Assembly (NCBI RefSeq): GCF_036669915.1
Contig: NC_089313.1
Coordinates: 12,480,292 to 12,544,291, forward strand
Length of the DNA: 64,000 bases
Direction: 5' to 3'
From: Pocillopora verrucosa
Taxonomy: Eukaryota > Cnidaria > Anthozoa > Scleractinia > Pocilloporidae
Part shown: positions 47,600-61,500 of the stretch, in pieces
Layout: each line of letters begins with the position of its first letter
Position numbering within the stretch: the first letter of the stretch is position 1
Program-made: the position numbers and the translations under genes
Notes under the pieces: generated by a model
Told to the model about the DNA's origin: nothing
What the model saw: only the letters and a program-made list of their open reading frames with translations
Databases searched by the model: none

Positions 47600-50500
47600 T
47601 CAACCCGAAAATTGAGCGAGCGAACGGCAAATTGCAATAGATCTTTCTGGGATGCTTATTTGAACAGCGAGAGACTCTTGAATCGCTTCCGAAAGTTTTC
47701 GAAACGTCCCTAAATTTGATTCCAGAATTTGACAGTTAGAAAATGACCAGAACATTCATTGTACGTTTAGAGTTGTACGGAAAATATATTTAGTTAGGCG
47801 TGAGATGTACAGAACCTTATTGGGAGAGTTTTGGCAGTTGTTGGGGAGAAATTTAAATTTGCAGCTTAAACAGCGGCGAGTCTTTTTACTTGCAAATGAC
47901 AATTTGTTTTGTTTTTCACGTGATTTCTGTCAGTTGTTCAAACAAAACGTAATCCACATGACTTGTAAGCCCACAAAGCCTATTTTTATATTATAAAACC
48001 AACCGAAGGAATGTAAAAACAAAATTAAGTAGTTAAAATGTTTTTCAGTTTGTAACATAGCTACGGGATTAAAGACTTCTTGCCCTAGTTAAACCTAGTT
48101 TCGTTACATGTAGCTCAAGGCGACAACATACGGTGAAATGATTTCCTCCAAAACGTTTATTTAAGGGCATTCAAAGGGAGCATGTTTGTAAATGAAACAA
48201 ACCAAAGCCGCATAAAACAGTGCATATGCAAGATATCAAACCCATCTGTCAGAAACTAATCCTGGCTGTTGCTTAACAAGATCCAAACAAATGCAATTTC
48301 TTAGGCTCTTTATAAACCCACACGCGATGAGTCCGTGATGTTTTTTAAAACTTCGCTGGCACGCCTTTATAATGGATTTTTAATTCACTGTAACAACCCT
48401 GCGTTATTAGAACAATTACCATAATCGATTTTGCACATGAGAGACTAACTGATTTTAGAAAATTTCTGCGGAATTTTTTACTCCATCTCCACCGCATCTG
48501 ACCAGCCTTTCTTCGCCAATTAGAAACAGCCGTGGAGAGAATCCCTGTCTTCCTACGTTCTGTTTTGATTTCAGCCGGTATGACTGAGTGTGTAATTTCA
48601 ACAGCAGTTATCGTCTTTTGACAGTAAATGTTAAGAAACCACATTCAGAGAAACTTCCTCGAAAGGAGGTTGGAAAGTTGCGAGCTAAAGGCGATTCCCT
48701 AAAATAAATTTAAGGTTGCTGTGAGTAAATATATTTCAATCGAGGTTTGCATATCGGGAGCACAATATTGCCATTGCGCATTCCTAGTAAACTATTGAAA
48801 AAGTTCTGACCCCTGAACTGATTGTCAGCAATTAATTAGATACATATCTGTTTCATCGTTTTCCATTTCAGACCATTGGCAATGGATAAAAGTTAAAATT
48901 GCTTCAGGCAAAACCTGTAGATCAGAGAAAAAGTTGCAAATGACTTCACGTATGTTGTTTATCGCGTCCTCATTTTCTCCCAAGGAGAAAAAACCGACCA
49001 CACTCATTGAAAATTTTGGACTAAATCTTTGACGACACGTGAGTAGAAAAACATCCACAAGCAGTTTCTGACCCACATGTTCGACAACTACATGCCTGCT
49101 TCAGAGCGATTAAACCAGCAAGGAAACCCACGATAAAGAAAGGAAGGTTTCCGCTTAACTCCCAAACAAAATCAAACATTTAGCGACAAAATCGTTATTC
49201 CTGTCTGTGTATCCGGCGTGGGATCCTATTAAAGTACTATTTAGCAAACGTCATTATTTGTCTCTCAATTTTGGCCAGGTTACTTCAGATGATTGCAAAG
49301 GTTCCAATTTTTAAAACCTTTTTGAACCACAAGAACCAAAAAAAAAGAACGATTTAATGGTAAACAAGTAACAATTTCAAATTGACGTACTTCAAAAATT
49401 TAAAAGACACTCTACAAGAGGACAGGAATACCCACTCAACTACCACGATTTCATTACAACGTCTGGCTTTGATTGATAACAGCTGCTACACATGTTTTAG
49501 AAAAGAAAAGTCTTAAGTTGCACAGCATGTTAGCGATTTTTTTGGTCTTTCCGGACCCTCCCAGGCTTACAGGATAGCGTCATTCAGTTCCCCGTAAACT
49601 AATTTTTCAAGGTATGATACAGTTAGCGTGACTGTTAAAAAAAAGTTTCATTTGTTACGCCTAAAAATAGGAAAGTATGACGAGAAACTAACCAGCAATA
49701 AAAACAAACACTATAGAACGAGCTACAACAGGTCAGCGTCATCTAAAATATTTTGGAAAAACAAACAGGCAGCTTTTTCTCATGTGAAGGTCAAGAATGT
49801 TATAAAATCAATTGCGACACTCTTCAGAACATCTGCATTCTTCAAACGTTTCTCCTGCAGAGCAAAAGAACAGACAAGAATGGATCTAGCGACCACACAA
49901 CTAGACAAATCCAAATGTTTTCTTTTCACACTTTTTCAAGTACGTCGAGGGACAGGAAAATCATTGGCACGACTGATAAAATGTAGCTTTTGTTTCTTTT
50001 TCTATAAAAAGTTATCTTTGTGTTTTATTTATAAACAAAAAGCTTAGGTCTGGTAGAATTGAATTAAATCGTCTTTAAATGCGCTTATATACTTCGAGGT
50101 TGTCTAATGATTTCTCAGTGGATTGGACTGGATTCCTGGCTTTCTGCCCACGCCTGAAGTCCATAACGTTCGATTCCGTTCACAAGCGGGTTATACTGTG
50201 CAGACCCGGAAAACAGGTCCGCAGAGTTTTTTTCTCACGGTCATACGTGGTTTAAGAAGGATGTCAAGTCATAACAACAGAGAATGTTTACAGCAAAAAC
50301 TCATCAATCATCAGCCCCTCTGTTATACAGCAGGGGACTGTGCATCAGAGGTCACTAACAAACTGTACCTCTCAGTGGTATGGCATTGTGAAGTATCAAT
50401 TTTTCTTTGCTGCCAAGAATTCAAACAGTCAAGTACTGAGGTATTGGGGTCAGATGGAAAATTTCATGATAACAAATACCAAACTGAATACTCCGTTTGT

Positions 50501-52530
50501 AAAAACTAAATAAATCAATAAACCAAAAGTGAAAAAAAAAAAGAATAAAAAAAGCAGCTTCCCTTTTTTCCCCTCTTTCTTATGTAAATTCCGCAATGGC
50601 CAAAAGACATTGAATATTGCTTCGAAAATGATGTTCGTAAGCTACTATTGAATTTCTCCTGTTTTAATAGCGGGCCAGCTGGCTTTAGTTATGAGGAGGG
50701 GTCGAATTTTAAGCTTCGCTCATTCAACGTGGAGAAGGAGAAGGAAGATGGCACCCTTTTTATCACGTTCAGAAAACAGTTATTATTTACGAAGACATTC
50801 AAAAGACATTAAAAAATTCATACAACTTATGTTCTCTCTTTAATCAACATACTGGAATCTATTTGAATTGGCAACATTTTCACATCTGATTCATACATAA
50901 ATCCCCTTTTTCCCTAGCTGCTCTGTAACTTACTGGAAGCTGAGATAGTTTACAACAAGTTAATAAGACATTATAAAATTGTGAAGTCCCTCCTTCGAAG
51001 ACAGCTCTCGAACATTTTCGATAATGCGGATTTGCTTGGATTCCTTATGACACACACTTCATTGAATTTAATGCAACGTAGTATAAAACGTATAAAATTC
51101 CCTCCATTGCAAAAGTCCGTCATCAGTGCAAGTATCTCTGCCACAGTTGATGACTGAAGTTATCTGGTAAAATGCACCTCGGAGTAAGTGCATGCTAAAA
51201 TCCTCACTGATTCTCCTTCGGCACCAAGTTCAATCATATTGTCGTGTTTGAGACGACATATTTTGTATGCTCCGACAAACGCCGAATTCTCTTGTAATTC
51301 ATACGACACTTGAGCTTTAAACTGACATTGTACAAAACTTTATAAAGGGTTATACACAAAGCGAAACTCTGAGTGACGTGCAAATGTAGAAAATACAAAA
51401 TGTTTTTCACCGTTGATGAAGTTATCATGAATTTCCCTACGACTGCAAGTGCCGGCCAAAATCTACATTTCCCAGCTTTGGCAAGAAGTTTAATACAAAT
51501 TGCCATTGAAATGCTTTGCATAGTAATGATCTCAGAATACCATCTGATATCCTTGGCAAGTGTTGCAGGGGAACATCATTCAGCCAGGTCTAGCAATGCG
51601 CTATTCGGTCAGGATTGTTGTAGCAGCGAGCTGACAGAATTCCGTGCACGTTCGGTCTCTAGAGTTACTTTGACAAACAATCACTTTTAGTAGCTTGGAC
51701 TTGCCTCTCGTCTTCGCTTTGCTGGAGTGTTAAGAGCAAAGCTGGCAAAAGGCAGGACAGCGTGTTGTGTAATACAATCTAGATAAAATAGCATATCAAG
51801 AACTGAGGTGATTTTTATATCCATTTCTAAGGGCATCAACCCCTATGCTATTCTGCTAAATATTCCAACAGTGGACGTCAACAATACTCATTCATGCATC
51901 AGCATCACTGAATAACGGTTCTCAAACCGCTAGAGAAGATATTATATCAAAGAAAATCTCCAAAGTTTTTCAGGTGTATTTAACCAACATATGAAGTTTC
52001 GTGCAGTTTCCACAGAGAAGGAAAAGGGAAGAAATGGGCTGTACAGCGGAAGAGATGATGTCAAAGCTATGGTATTTTTTGAAATAAGAAAACAAACGAC
52101 CTCCGCGATGTTGAAATCAAAACTAACAAAAGAGAACTGCCGCTTAAATTTCAAAACAAGTACTTCAAATAGGTCCATTTCCTTGCCTATCATTTGCTCG
52201 CGACGACCACACGCAATTCCAGGACGCTCTATCAACAGAAACCTATAAGTCCTTCATCTCACATCATCTGACTCGTTGAGTCTCTTTTCTACATAGAAAA
52301 ACAGCCTCTAGCTCATTAGATTGAGAGCAGAAGTGAAAGTCTCAAAGAGCCAATGAATGTTTCAAGGAGCCAATGAGAACTTAAATGAGAAATAACCACA
52401 CTGCTTGAAGCGCGCGGTTGACCGGTTGAGAAGCGGGCGTGAATTTGCCTACCAATCACAGAGTGCAGTGAGCCAAACCCATTGCAATCCTGACTTACTT
52501 TCGACACTTACCTAAAAATCGCTCTATTGT
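47600..52530. other. Gene-poor region between ID and MCPH1
   Basis: About 4.9 kb without a recognised gene, tRNA or clear repeat. The longest frames (49628-50047, 139 codons; 50123-50509, 128 codons; both plus) have no known domain and no coding-like splice context. As the neighbour of a developmental regulator, it may hold cis-regulatory DNA, but nothing in the sequence proves it. Confidence 0.45.
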
Positions 52531-52539
52531 AAAGAGAAA

Positions 52540-55500
52540 TTACACAACTGGCACTTTTGTGAGCTGAACAGTCAAACGGTTTAACCCTAAAGGATGCCTT
52601 GAGCCCCGTTACATAAGCGAATTTTCAAATAAGCACTGCCTCAGTCCAGATTTTTTTCCAGATCTTTCACTTTTTTTTCTTTTTTTTCTTTTCGGAAGGC
52701 ATAAAAAACTTGTCAGGAGAAGGACTCACCGAGAATCCACTGTTCTGTAACGTTCACAACTTGTGTTTTCCTTGCCATTGAGCCGATGCATATTCCAGCA
52801 TTTCTAATAGAGGTACTAACCTACATTTAGTTAAATAAGGAAAAGAAAATTTAGAACAGTGAGGATGGAGAGTAAAACCTCTCCACGAGCTGACATAAGC
52901 GAGGAAACGTATTCATATACAAGACCAGGTTGTTTGAGACAGGATGGTACGAGCCCTGAGGTACATGTAACTGCGTTCAAATCGAAACATGATCCCATAG
53001 CATTTAATCTGATTTAGTGCAAATCATATTTCCAACAACTCGGCCCAGTTGCTTTCCCAGCCAAGGAAGCAATATTTAAAACTGATTTTAAACTGGCTAT
53101 CTAATGGTCAGTTATAGTTTAAACTTCGTTACAGTTCTGTAATCAGCGCGTTTTTAGCGATCTTCGCGCGATTTTTTCAAGGCGTGTTTTGAGTTCTGGT
53201 TGCTTTCCTCGACTATTTACAACAGCTCTTATCACTGCTTTGGCTTGCTTTGCTATCCAAAACAGACACTGCTAAATTAATCTGCACCAATAAATTAAAT
53301 AATCACAACTTACCTTTCCACCACAGAGGCCTATCAAGGAGGTCAAAGAATCACTCGGAGGCGCGCAGTTTTCAGAGACATACATCGGTGGACACTCAGC
53401 AAAGAGCTCCTGGTGGTAACCCGGCCCAGCACTGATACGTTCCAGCCGGCAAAGCTAAACACAACAGCAAATAAACACACATTGCTGACTTATATTTATG
53501 AAAGATCTCCCTTAGGAAAAGAGCAAGCCCCAAATAAGCATACCGGATCACCCACCTGTGCAGCAGGAAATGCGTCTGATAATTCATAGGGTTCTTCGTC
53601 CACCCAATAACCAACTTCTAGAGATTTCATCACCTGCATAGAAACAAAAAACACCTCTCTAAGTTCTTAAGTCAGCGAATTTGATTTCATTTCATTCCAT
53701 TGAAAGAGATAGACGAATACGTCACAGTTGCTGGACCTAAAAAAAATTCAGCCCGGTCAGTGAATCAAGTTTCTGGCCGATTATGTCATTTAATCTTCTC
53801 CATCAGTTGCCAAATCACATTTCTGGTATTTCTTGTTGTGGGTGGACGTCTGTTTTTAAGGTTTTTTTCTATTTAACGGTAATTTTAAAAGTCATGATGT
53901 AACGTAATCAAGCCTATTCAAATGTATCAGAGGAGGAAAGGGTTCCCAAAGGGCGGTTGTTAAGAGTGAGTGGTTAAAAAAGTTATTATTTATATACTAA
54001 TGTTTGTCCTCCTCCCTTCTTCCTTACCCAAGCTGATGACACGAGCCATGATCCTTGAGCAACAGCCATTAAAACGTTTAGGGTGCGGCGAGGACTTCCA
54101 GCGATCACGTGACTAGTAGAAGAAGAGACTCGGTCTTCGATAAAGAATCCGCCCAGTTTACGTACGACAGACAGAACAATATCTTGCTCACTGAAAGAAA
54201 TAGATATGGCACCTTGAAAGCTTTACAAAATATATCACAGAATGGCAGTGAAATGTAGGGCACAACACTGACTAAAATTCCGTACCCAAAATGCATGCTT
54301 GTCATCACAATCGATCGCTTCGGCTGTGAAAAGAAAGAAAAAAGCGAAAGTTAGGACCTTCCAAATTCACTCTCATTTACTTACATCATTGAACTATTTT
54401 ATTCAACTACTTCATGCCACTAGCAAAAATGGCAAAGGCCCACTTAGCTTATCATTAGATTTTTGCATACTGTGGTGAATCGTTGTCCCAAACATCAGAT
54501 GGCGTCCCTTACTAATGACACCTGCTAGAGTATCAGTGTAATTTACCCCTGGATATTTTGCATCCTGACATTAAGAATCTCGGAGATAGCGGTGCTACAA
54601 GGACAATCTATGAGTAATGTAAATTGTGCTGAGTCATATCATCACAATTCAACTTGAACTACATGTAACTGTATCGATGATTATGCATTGCTGCAATAGT
54701 AATTGCTTGCTCCCTGTGTAAAGTTAGTGGGGATTAAAGGGGGGAGGGGGGGGAGGAGAAATGGTGGAAAGGGGGCTCATACTACACAGGTCAGCGTTCC
54801 TAAACCAGGACAAGTTTAAAGGGCTCGAAAGGAAACAAAGACTACACGTATCTCCTGACCATGTTGTCCAAGAAAAGCAGGAGGAGTGCGAAAAAAGACG
54901 GAAATGTTGATTGTATGGCGTAACGTAAACTAACCAACAAACGTGTCAGACCTGTCTCAGGTACGAGCACACTCAATTTTTCTTTACCTGTCTCAGGTAA
55001 GAGATCAACCCGAGAAAATCAAGGCATCATCAGCCGCCTTACCTTAACCTTTTTGACAAGCTTTGTGCGCTGTTTTCTCTCCGTTTTCCGATCATTTTTC
55101 AGGTGAAGTTCCTGTTCATCTTCCTCTGTACACGTGCTGCCTTCTGCATCCGCGTCCTCGTCATCACTTTGAGATTCCTCAGAAGACAGCCTTCCACTCT
55201 TCATGTTTTCATCATTTTCCTGCAACACACTGCTCTTGATGTCAAATCCGTCTTTTCCTTTGTTTTTACCAATACTAACCTGACTTTCCAATTTCGCTGG
55301 ACTCACTAATTTAACCTTCTTGACTGTATTTTTCCGCAGTAAATTCTTCTTTGTCTTACTCACATTCAATTTTGCTTTAACATTGTTTTCATGTTGTCTT
55401 TCATTGTCTTCCGTAACAAGAGAGTCATCAAATTCCACTGCTTTAGTTGCTTGGCCAACCAACTCCTCTGTCTTAGAAAACCTCTTATGACGAAAAGACA

Positions 55501-58500
55501 CCCTATTGACCAGTGAGGATTTTCTGTTACTTTCTGTAACGGACACGCCTGAGTCTGAATCGATATTTTCGCCAGTTTGATCTGAATTGTGACCTGAAGG
55601 GAATTTCTTTCCTGGCTTAGCTGGAGTCTTCTTTTTCCTTGAAACACTGTCTTGCTTTTTCTTTCCATCGTCGGTTCCTGCTGTGACGCATTTTTCATCT
55701 TCTGAGGACAAAAAATGAAAATAAAAATGAAGTATGGTCTAATGATGAGCCGATGTATAAATAAAAGCACATATGGACATTCTTGTATCTTAACGAATGT
55801 GAAAATCAATTCTTAAAAGTTTCCTTGATTAGTTTTCACTTTGTATTTGAAAGCACAATTGTATAGGAAAGGCTACGACTGCCAATCGAAAATCAACTGG
55901 AAGTAGCCATTCCGTGTTAAAAACAAACACATTAAAAAATGAAACGAAACCATTTGGAAGGGTTTTTTGTCAGCGTATTCACAAAAGCTAGTATATGCGG
56001 TTGCGCAAAGGTTCAATTGATCTCATCCCTACTCACTTCATCCTTTAAGATCGATACCCGGCAGATCCCCAAAAACCCTTGTATGCCCAAGAGCGACATC
56101 CCTTTCCCATCGTTCAGGGAGACCAATCACCGTCGAGACCCTGCTAAACGACACCCAATCAGATGATAGCCACGAGCATCGCCTTTTATTTTTTTTACGC
56201 TCCCCCGCGACCCACTCTCACAGTAAATTTAATGGGTTTTCTAACCTGTAGGGAATGTTGAGCTTAGGTGAGGAGGTGTTTGAAGGGAAGTGAACAAAAA
56301 AATGATTCTACAAGATTCAACACAATACTTAACCTTTTGCCTGTGATGCTCTTTCCTTTCTTCCCTTTTTAGCATCAGATATATTTTGTACGGTCGACTT
56401 TGTGCGTTCAGTATCTGTTATAAGTTCTTCATGGTCTCTTTCCTCACGCTGCACTTCCTCTACAACTTTGGTTTTCTTTTTTCGCTTTGCAACACCTGCC
56501 TTGATGTCTTCGTTTAGTGCTTCTCTGGTCGACTCCTGCCTCTTTCTTTTCTTGCCTTGTTCAGAGCCTGCTTTTGTTGGAAAGAGAGGAGATACAGCCT
56601 TGAGAGGGAGTATTGAATGAAGAATATCGAAATTCTTACGCAAAACAGCTAAAATGTCAAATGTGGGATACAAACGGTGGAAATGTATAAACTTCAAACT
56701 CTAATTCACAGCTGAGATGTGGCAACTTTGACAAAAGGACCCCGTTTTACACAACGTAACAAATAAGCGTACGCAGTCATCACATCGTCAATGTACAAGT
56801 ATAGGCAGAAAAAAACATGTACCACACAGCCTGTTGAGCTTTCCTACCATTCAACAAAAAAAACCAGAGACTACTGAAAATATTTAAAGCCTTAACACAA
56901 ACTTGACCTGTCAGTATCACATCTTTCGGTGTTTTTCGAATCTGCCCGGATGGAGTCTCTTTTTGTTCCACGGGAGGGGTGGGTAGATTTGATGGAGTAC
57001 TCTTGCTCAGCAGCCTTCTTTTAAGTTTGCTGATGCTTGACGGGATTTCTTGGTTAATGTCTGACAATTGGTCAGTGTGGTCTTTTCCCGATGTGATTGG
57101 TTCCCCTGGCGATTCGTCATCTGTTGAAAGAGTACGCTCGCATTAAAAAAAAGTCATTAAATTTTGGTCAGATACCGTCTTTTCTTGCTATTCAGTTGTC
57201 AGGAGGAACGTGGTATGAAACAAAAGGGAACACGAACGAGTCCGAATTTTGGCGGGAAAACTGTGGCAGCTTGCGTCAATATCTCGTGCATTATTTCTTT
57301 GCCACGCTTATATACAATGCAGAGAAAATTCTCGAGAGGTAAGTGACTCAATGCTTTTACTTTACGTCCATAGAATTGTTCAAATCAATTAACCGAATGT
57401 TTCAACCACAGCTCTATGTTTTATTGGCTTTGATATTTCGCTGCAAATCTTTCGTCAAACCGCACGCTCTTAGCCGACTGATGTTGCCTCTCATATTTCA
57501 AGAAAGCGGCTTAAGGTAATTCCTAACACCATCTTTCTTCTCAAAAGTAGTATTTATTCCTATGTTTTCGGGTAGCTTAGAGTTTTATTCGTTAGGTAAA
57601 GCTTCTGACTGTCTAGGTTTCATCACAGGTTGATTCATGGCACTCATTTGTAGCGGGTTCGTTCATGTATCTACACCGGCACATAATAGCGCTCATGTGT
57701 ATTGCAGTATGTAGCCTATCAAAAGGTTCAACATAGGGGGAATTTCCTCAATTGAAAGGTTTTTTTTTCAATGAAGGCTGAGGTTATTAAAGTCTCACAA
57801 GCCAACAAACCCACACTGATGTATTTTCTTCCTCGGTTTTCAAAGCACGAAGCGAGTAACTAGGAATGATGGGAATGAGATACTTCTCCGACACATGATA
57901 ACCCACTCCCGACATCTGTAACGTTTCCAGCGTGTGTTTATTGTAATTTTTTTAAAGTGAGTAAAGTTAATTGATGGATAATACAGGCGTATCAAGGAAG
58001 AAGTATGTGTAAAAAAAGTCGTTTACGTAAACTATTAATACACTGCACCAAGGTTTACCGTAATTGAGTGCTTTGAAAAATGGTGATTTTTCCATTTTTT
58101 GACTGGGTGTGTCTGGTACGATGTGGGGTGTAACGGGAGAGTTGAAAGTTAACTGAAAACAAAACAGACGGACAGATTAACTCAAGCATAAAAAAAAGAA
58201 TAATAAATCTGCTAGAGGTAAACGAGAACAACGCAGAGGCTGCATGCAGTAGGTAGCTTTTCAGCAATAAACAATTATTTAGTATTAGCACATTTTAACA
58301 ACACAATTTTAGAAAAATATGTTTTTTCGTCTTATCACGAGCGTGGGAAAAAGAAAAAATTTTTGAGTCCCCATGAAGAATCGAACCTCATATCTTCGGA
58401 TTCCGCACTCCGATGCTCTACCCCTGAGCCACAGAGATCCAAGGTGAGCGAGGTCTATTACGAAGTTCATATGACACGCGTCCTGCATACTGCTAGGATC

Positions 58501-61500
58501 AGCAATATCGATAGACAGTGTCGAAAATTGTTTTATGTAAAGCTCACTTTACATAAAACAATTCAGGAACCTTTTGATTAATAACAAATGATACAAAATG
58601 GAAAACTTCCCTCCTTTCGCCAACCTCTTTCATTCTACATATCTACTGGGATACCAGTGTTGTAACATCATTAGTAAGACACACTATACTTACCGGACTA
58701 TGTGGATCTTGAGTTTCTGCACAGAAAACCACAGCTGAAAAATGAAAAACACAGATATGGTTTTACAATATCTAAAATACACGTATAATCAGTCATACAG
58801 TTTAGAAGGTTCAAACATTTCCTCATTTATAAAAGTTTTGCCAGTTTGTATGCTTGTCTGTAAGAATATTTTAGATGCAAGAAGCCTGACAAACCATTAC
58901 TGCGGTACTACAGGAACAATTCTGGAAAAAAAATATATATAACACACCAACCTGTGGGGGTTAAATTCTCTGCCTGGAGCTTTCTCCTTCTCCTTCTGTC
59001 TCCTCTGTCTAATGAAAGACAAAATGTGACATGAAATACAAGTACAGTGCAACCTATATAAAAGGGTACTGTGTTAAACTGTTAGTTGTCAAAGTCCCAA
59101 AATTTCTTCCCCTTGAGTACTGTAATTTTCACTTCTATCAAGTGGTCATGGTTGCCCTTGACTAAGTCTGAAAAGCCTGTTTCTAGTGTCTTCCACCTGT
59201 ACTGAACGTTCACTTAAGGCAAATTTATTTTAGAAATCAATGTTATCACCTTTAGTTCAAATGTTTGCAACTCATTGAAGATTATCTTTCTTGTTTGGAC
59301 TGTTAGGACAACTATTACACACAAACATCACACAAGTGATTTGCTGGCAACCTGTATTAAGCCCTACCATTCCCCGTGGGGGACCGCTTAAAACAGGTTC
59401 ATCTGTATCTTGCACAACATCATCTGTGAAGGAATATTACATGTACTTTTGGACTAACAAGAAATTACCAGCACTGTTTTGAACATCTTCTTCAAAGGCT
59501 TTGGGTTGCATGGATTTTGTTCTCTTGAGTCTTCCCACCAACAATGGTGTGGCAGCCTCCTCAGGTGAAATAACTGGGAAGAGGTCCTCAGATACACGTT
59601 TTCCACTCTGCCGACAGCTCTCAACCCAAAGAACAGACACCAAGTAGATTCCCTTCTTAAGTGCCCTCTCCCTGATTGTCCTCTTGCCATCCTTAAATAT
59701 CTAGAGAGATATGTTTATCAAATGACTTTTAGAACCTGTAACTTCTGTCAGTAAAGGATCACTTACTGTTAGTATGACTTTTTGAACAACCCATTCCATT
59801 GAAAACACTTTTTTTTAAATTTTCTTTCACATAAATTAAATGCAAACAAGTGCAATTGAATATTCTAAATCTCTTTTCTTTCAATGTAGCACAGAATTAA
59901 ATAATGTAAATAATCTTACCACATGTGTAACCTCTGGAGTAAGCTTCTTGACAACCTGTGGTGGAAAACATTTAAGAATATTCATTTGAAATCCAGCAAG
60001 TGGTTTGTTAAAGCCAAGCAAAAAGAGAAAGAGGATGAAAACAGAGAGGACAAAAGTTTTCCTAACAAATTGATTCCATTTCCCCCAATTTTTTATATAT
60101 AACTCAAGATGTACATGTATGAAGGTGTATGTCTATTTCTATCATTAAGTCATCTACATCTATGGTGTATGGTATACATTTTCTTTGCCATATACATTGC
60201 AGAAAATTTTGGGAAAAAATGAAATGGTATTTTTCATGATCTAGCTTTAATTTTCAAGAGTGTTTGGATACTGGTTTGTTTTACATCAAATTCTCAATTT
60301 TAATGAGTAAATTATTCCAAAACAGGTAACAAAGTCTGCAGCTTCTTGTCACTTGACAGTTACACACAGGCTATCACAAAAGGAAATAAAAATAAAATGA
60401 GTGAATTTGTTACTACCTGATATCCATAAACAACTGATTACAGGGTCAATATGGTCTGATTTACTTACTGTTGCTCCAAGCATTTCCACTTGTTTTGAAA
60501 TTCCATCAAATCTGTTTTCAGTATTTGACCGTACCTCAATGAATGCTACAACACCTACATTGTATGAGAACATGTAAGACATAAAGAGACAAACAAAACC
60601 TTTCAACTTGATTTTTGCACCCCTTGTGTGCAATGAACCCTATATTGTGGGCTCTCGAGAGCTCTTCCCTTAGCATGTCTTTGCAAGTTCATAAGGACAA
60701 CCATTAGGTTACAAAATAAGTTAATACATAGTTAATTGTCTGCACTTTGCCATTATATAAAAATGTTCAAGTATGGGCCAGTGTTGAAATTGCATTTTTT
60801 TTTCTACTTGTCCTTTGAAGACAGAGTAAAAATATTATACTTAATTCTTTACATAACTCGTACCTTCCAGTATTTGGTCATGTGATACTGGTTGAGTAGA
60901 AGGAATGTCATTATCCTGCTCTGCACTGGAATTAGTTTCAAAAGAACAGTGGAAGTTAAAGCTTTCATCGTGAGCCTTTGATTTCTCCTCAGTAGCAAGG
61001 TTATTTCTACTTCTCGACAAAGTAGTTTTGTTTGATGTGCTTTCCCTCAAAATGGCTTTCTGGAGACTTCCATTCTGTGAGGTCATTCCTTCTAATGTTG
61101 ATTCCTTTAATCCAAAAAAAAATTGAAAGATTAAGAAAATATGACCACTTTCAACATTACCTGTGTTGTAAAGAAATTGAGCTTGTGTTGTCTGAAAAAG
61201 GCTTGGAGGGGTAAAATGAGACCTGGGATTTGGGCCTCTATGACTGGGAATCACAAATTCCGAGTCATAGATATTGCCTAGCAATATTTTGCTAGGCAAC
61301 ACCATCAGCTTAATGCCTAACCACACTTTGAACAACTCTTAAATCTATCCCTCCAAAAAATAACTCAAAAATGACTATTTAGGTAAAAAACTGAAAAATA
61401 TATACTTACAGTGTAGAGTGTACATTTAAGATTGAAAGACTAGAGAGACTTTAAAATAGTTTATTCAATGATAAAAATGTGATAATAAACATAACAATGT

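Noticed and set aside
49628-50047. 139-codon plus-strand open frame
   Set aside because: No domain, composition rich in K, F and S as in random AT-rich frames, no splice or promoter context; overlapping frames on the same strand are equally open.
50123-50509. 128-codon plus-strand open frame
   Set aside because: No recognisable motif and no supporting neighbours; cannot be distinguished from a chance frame.
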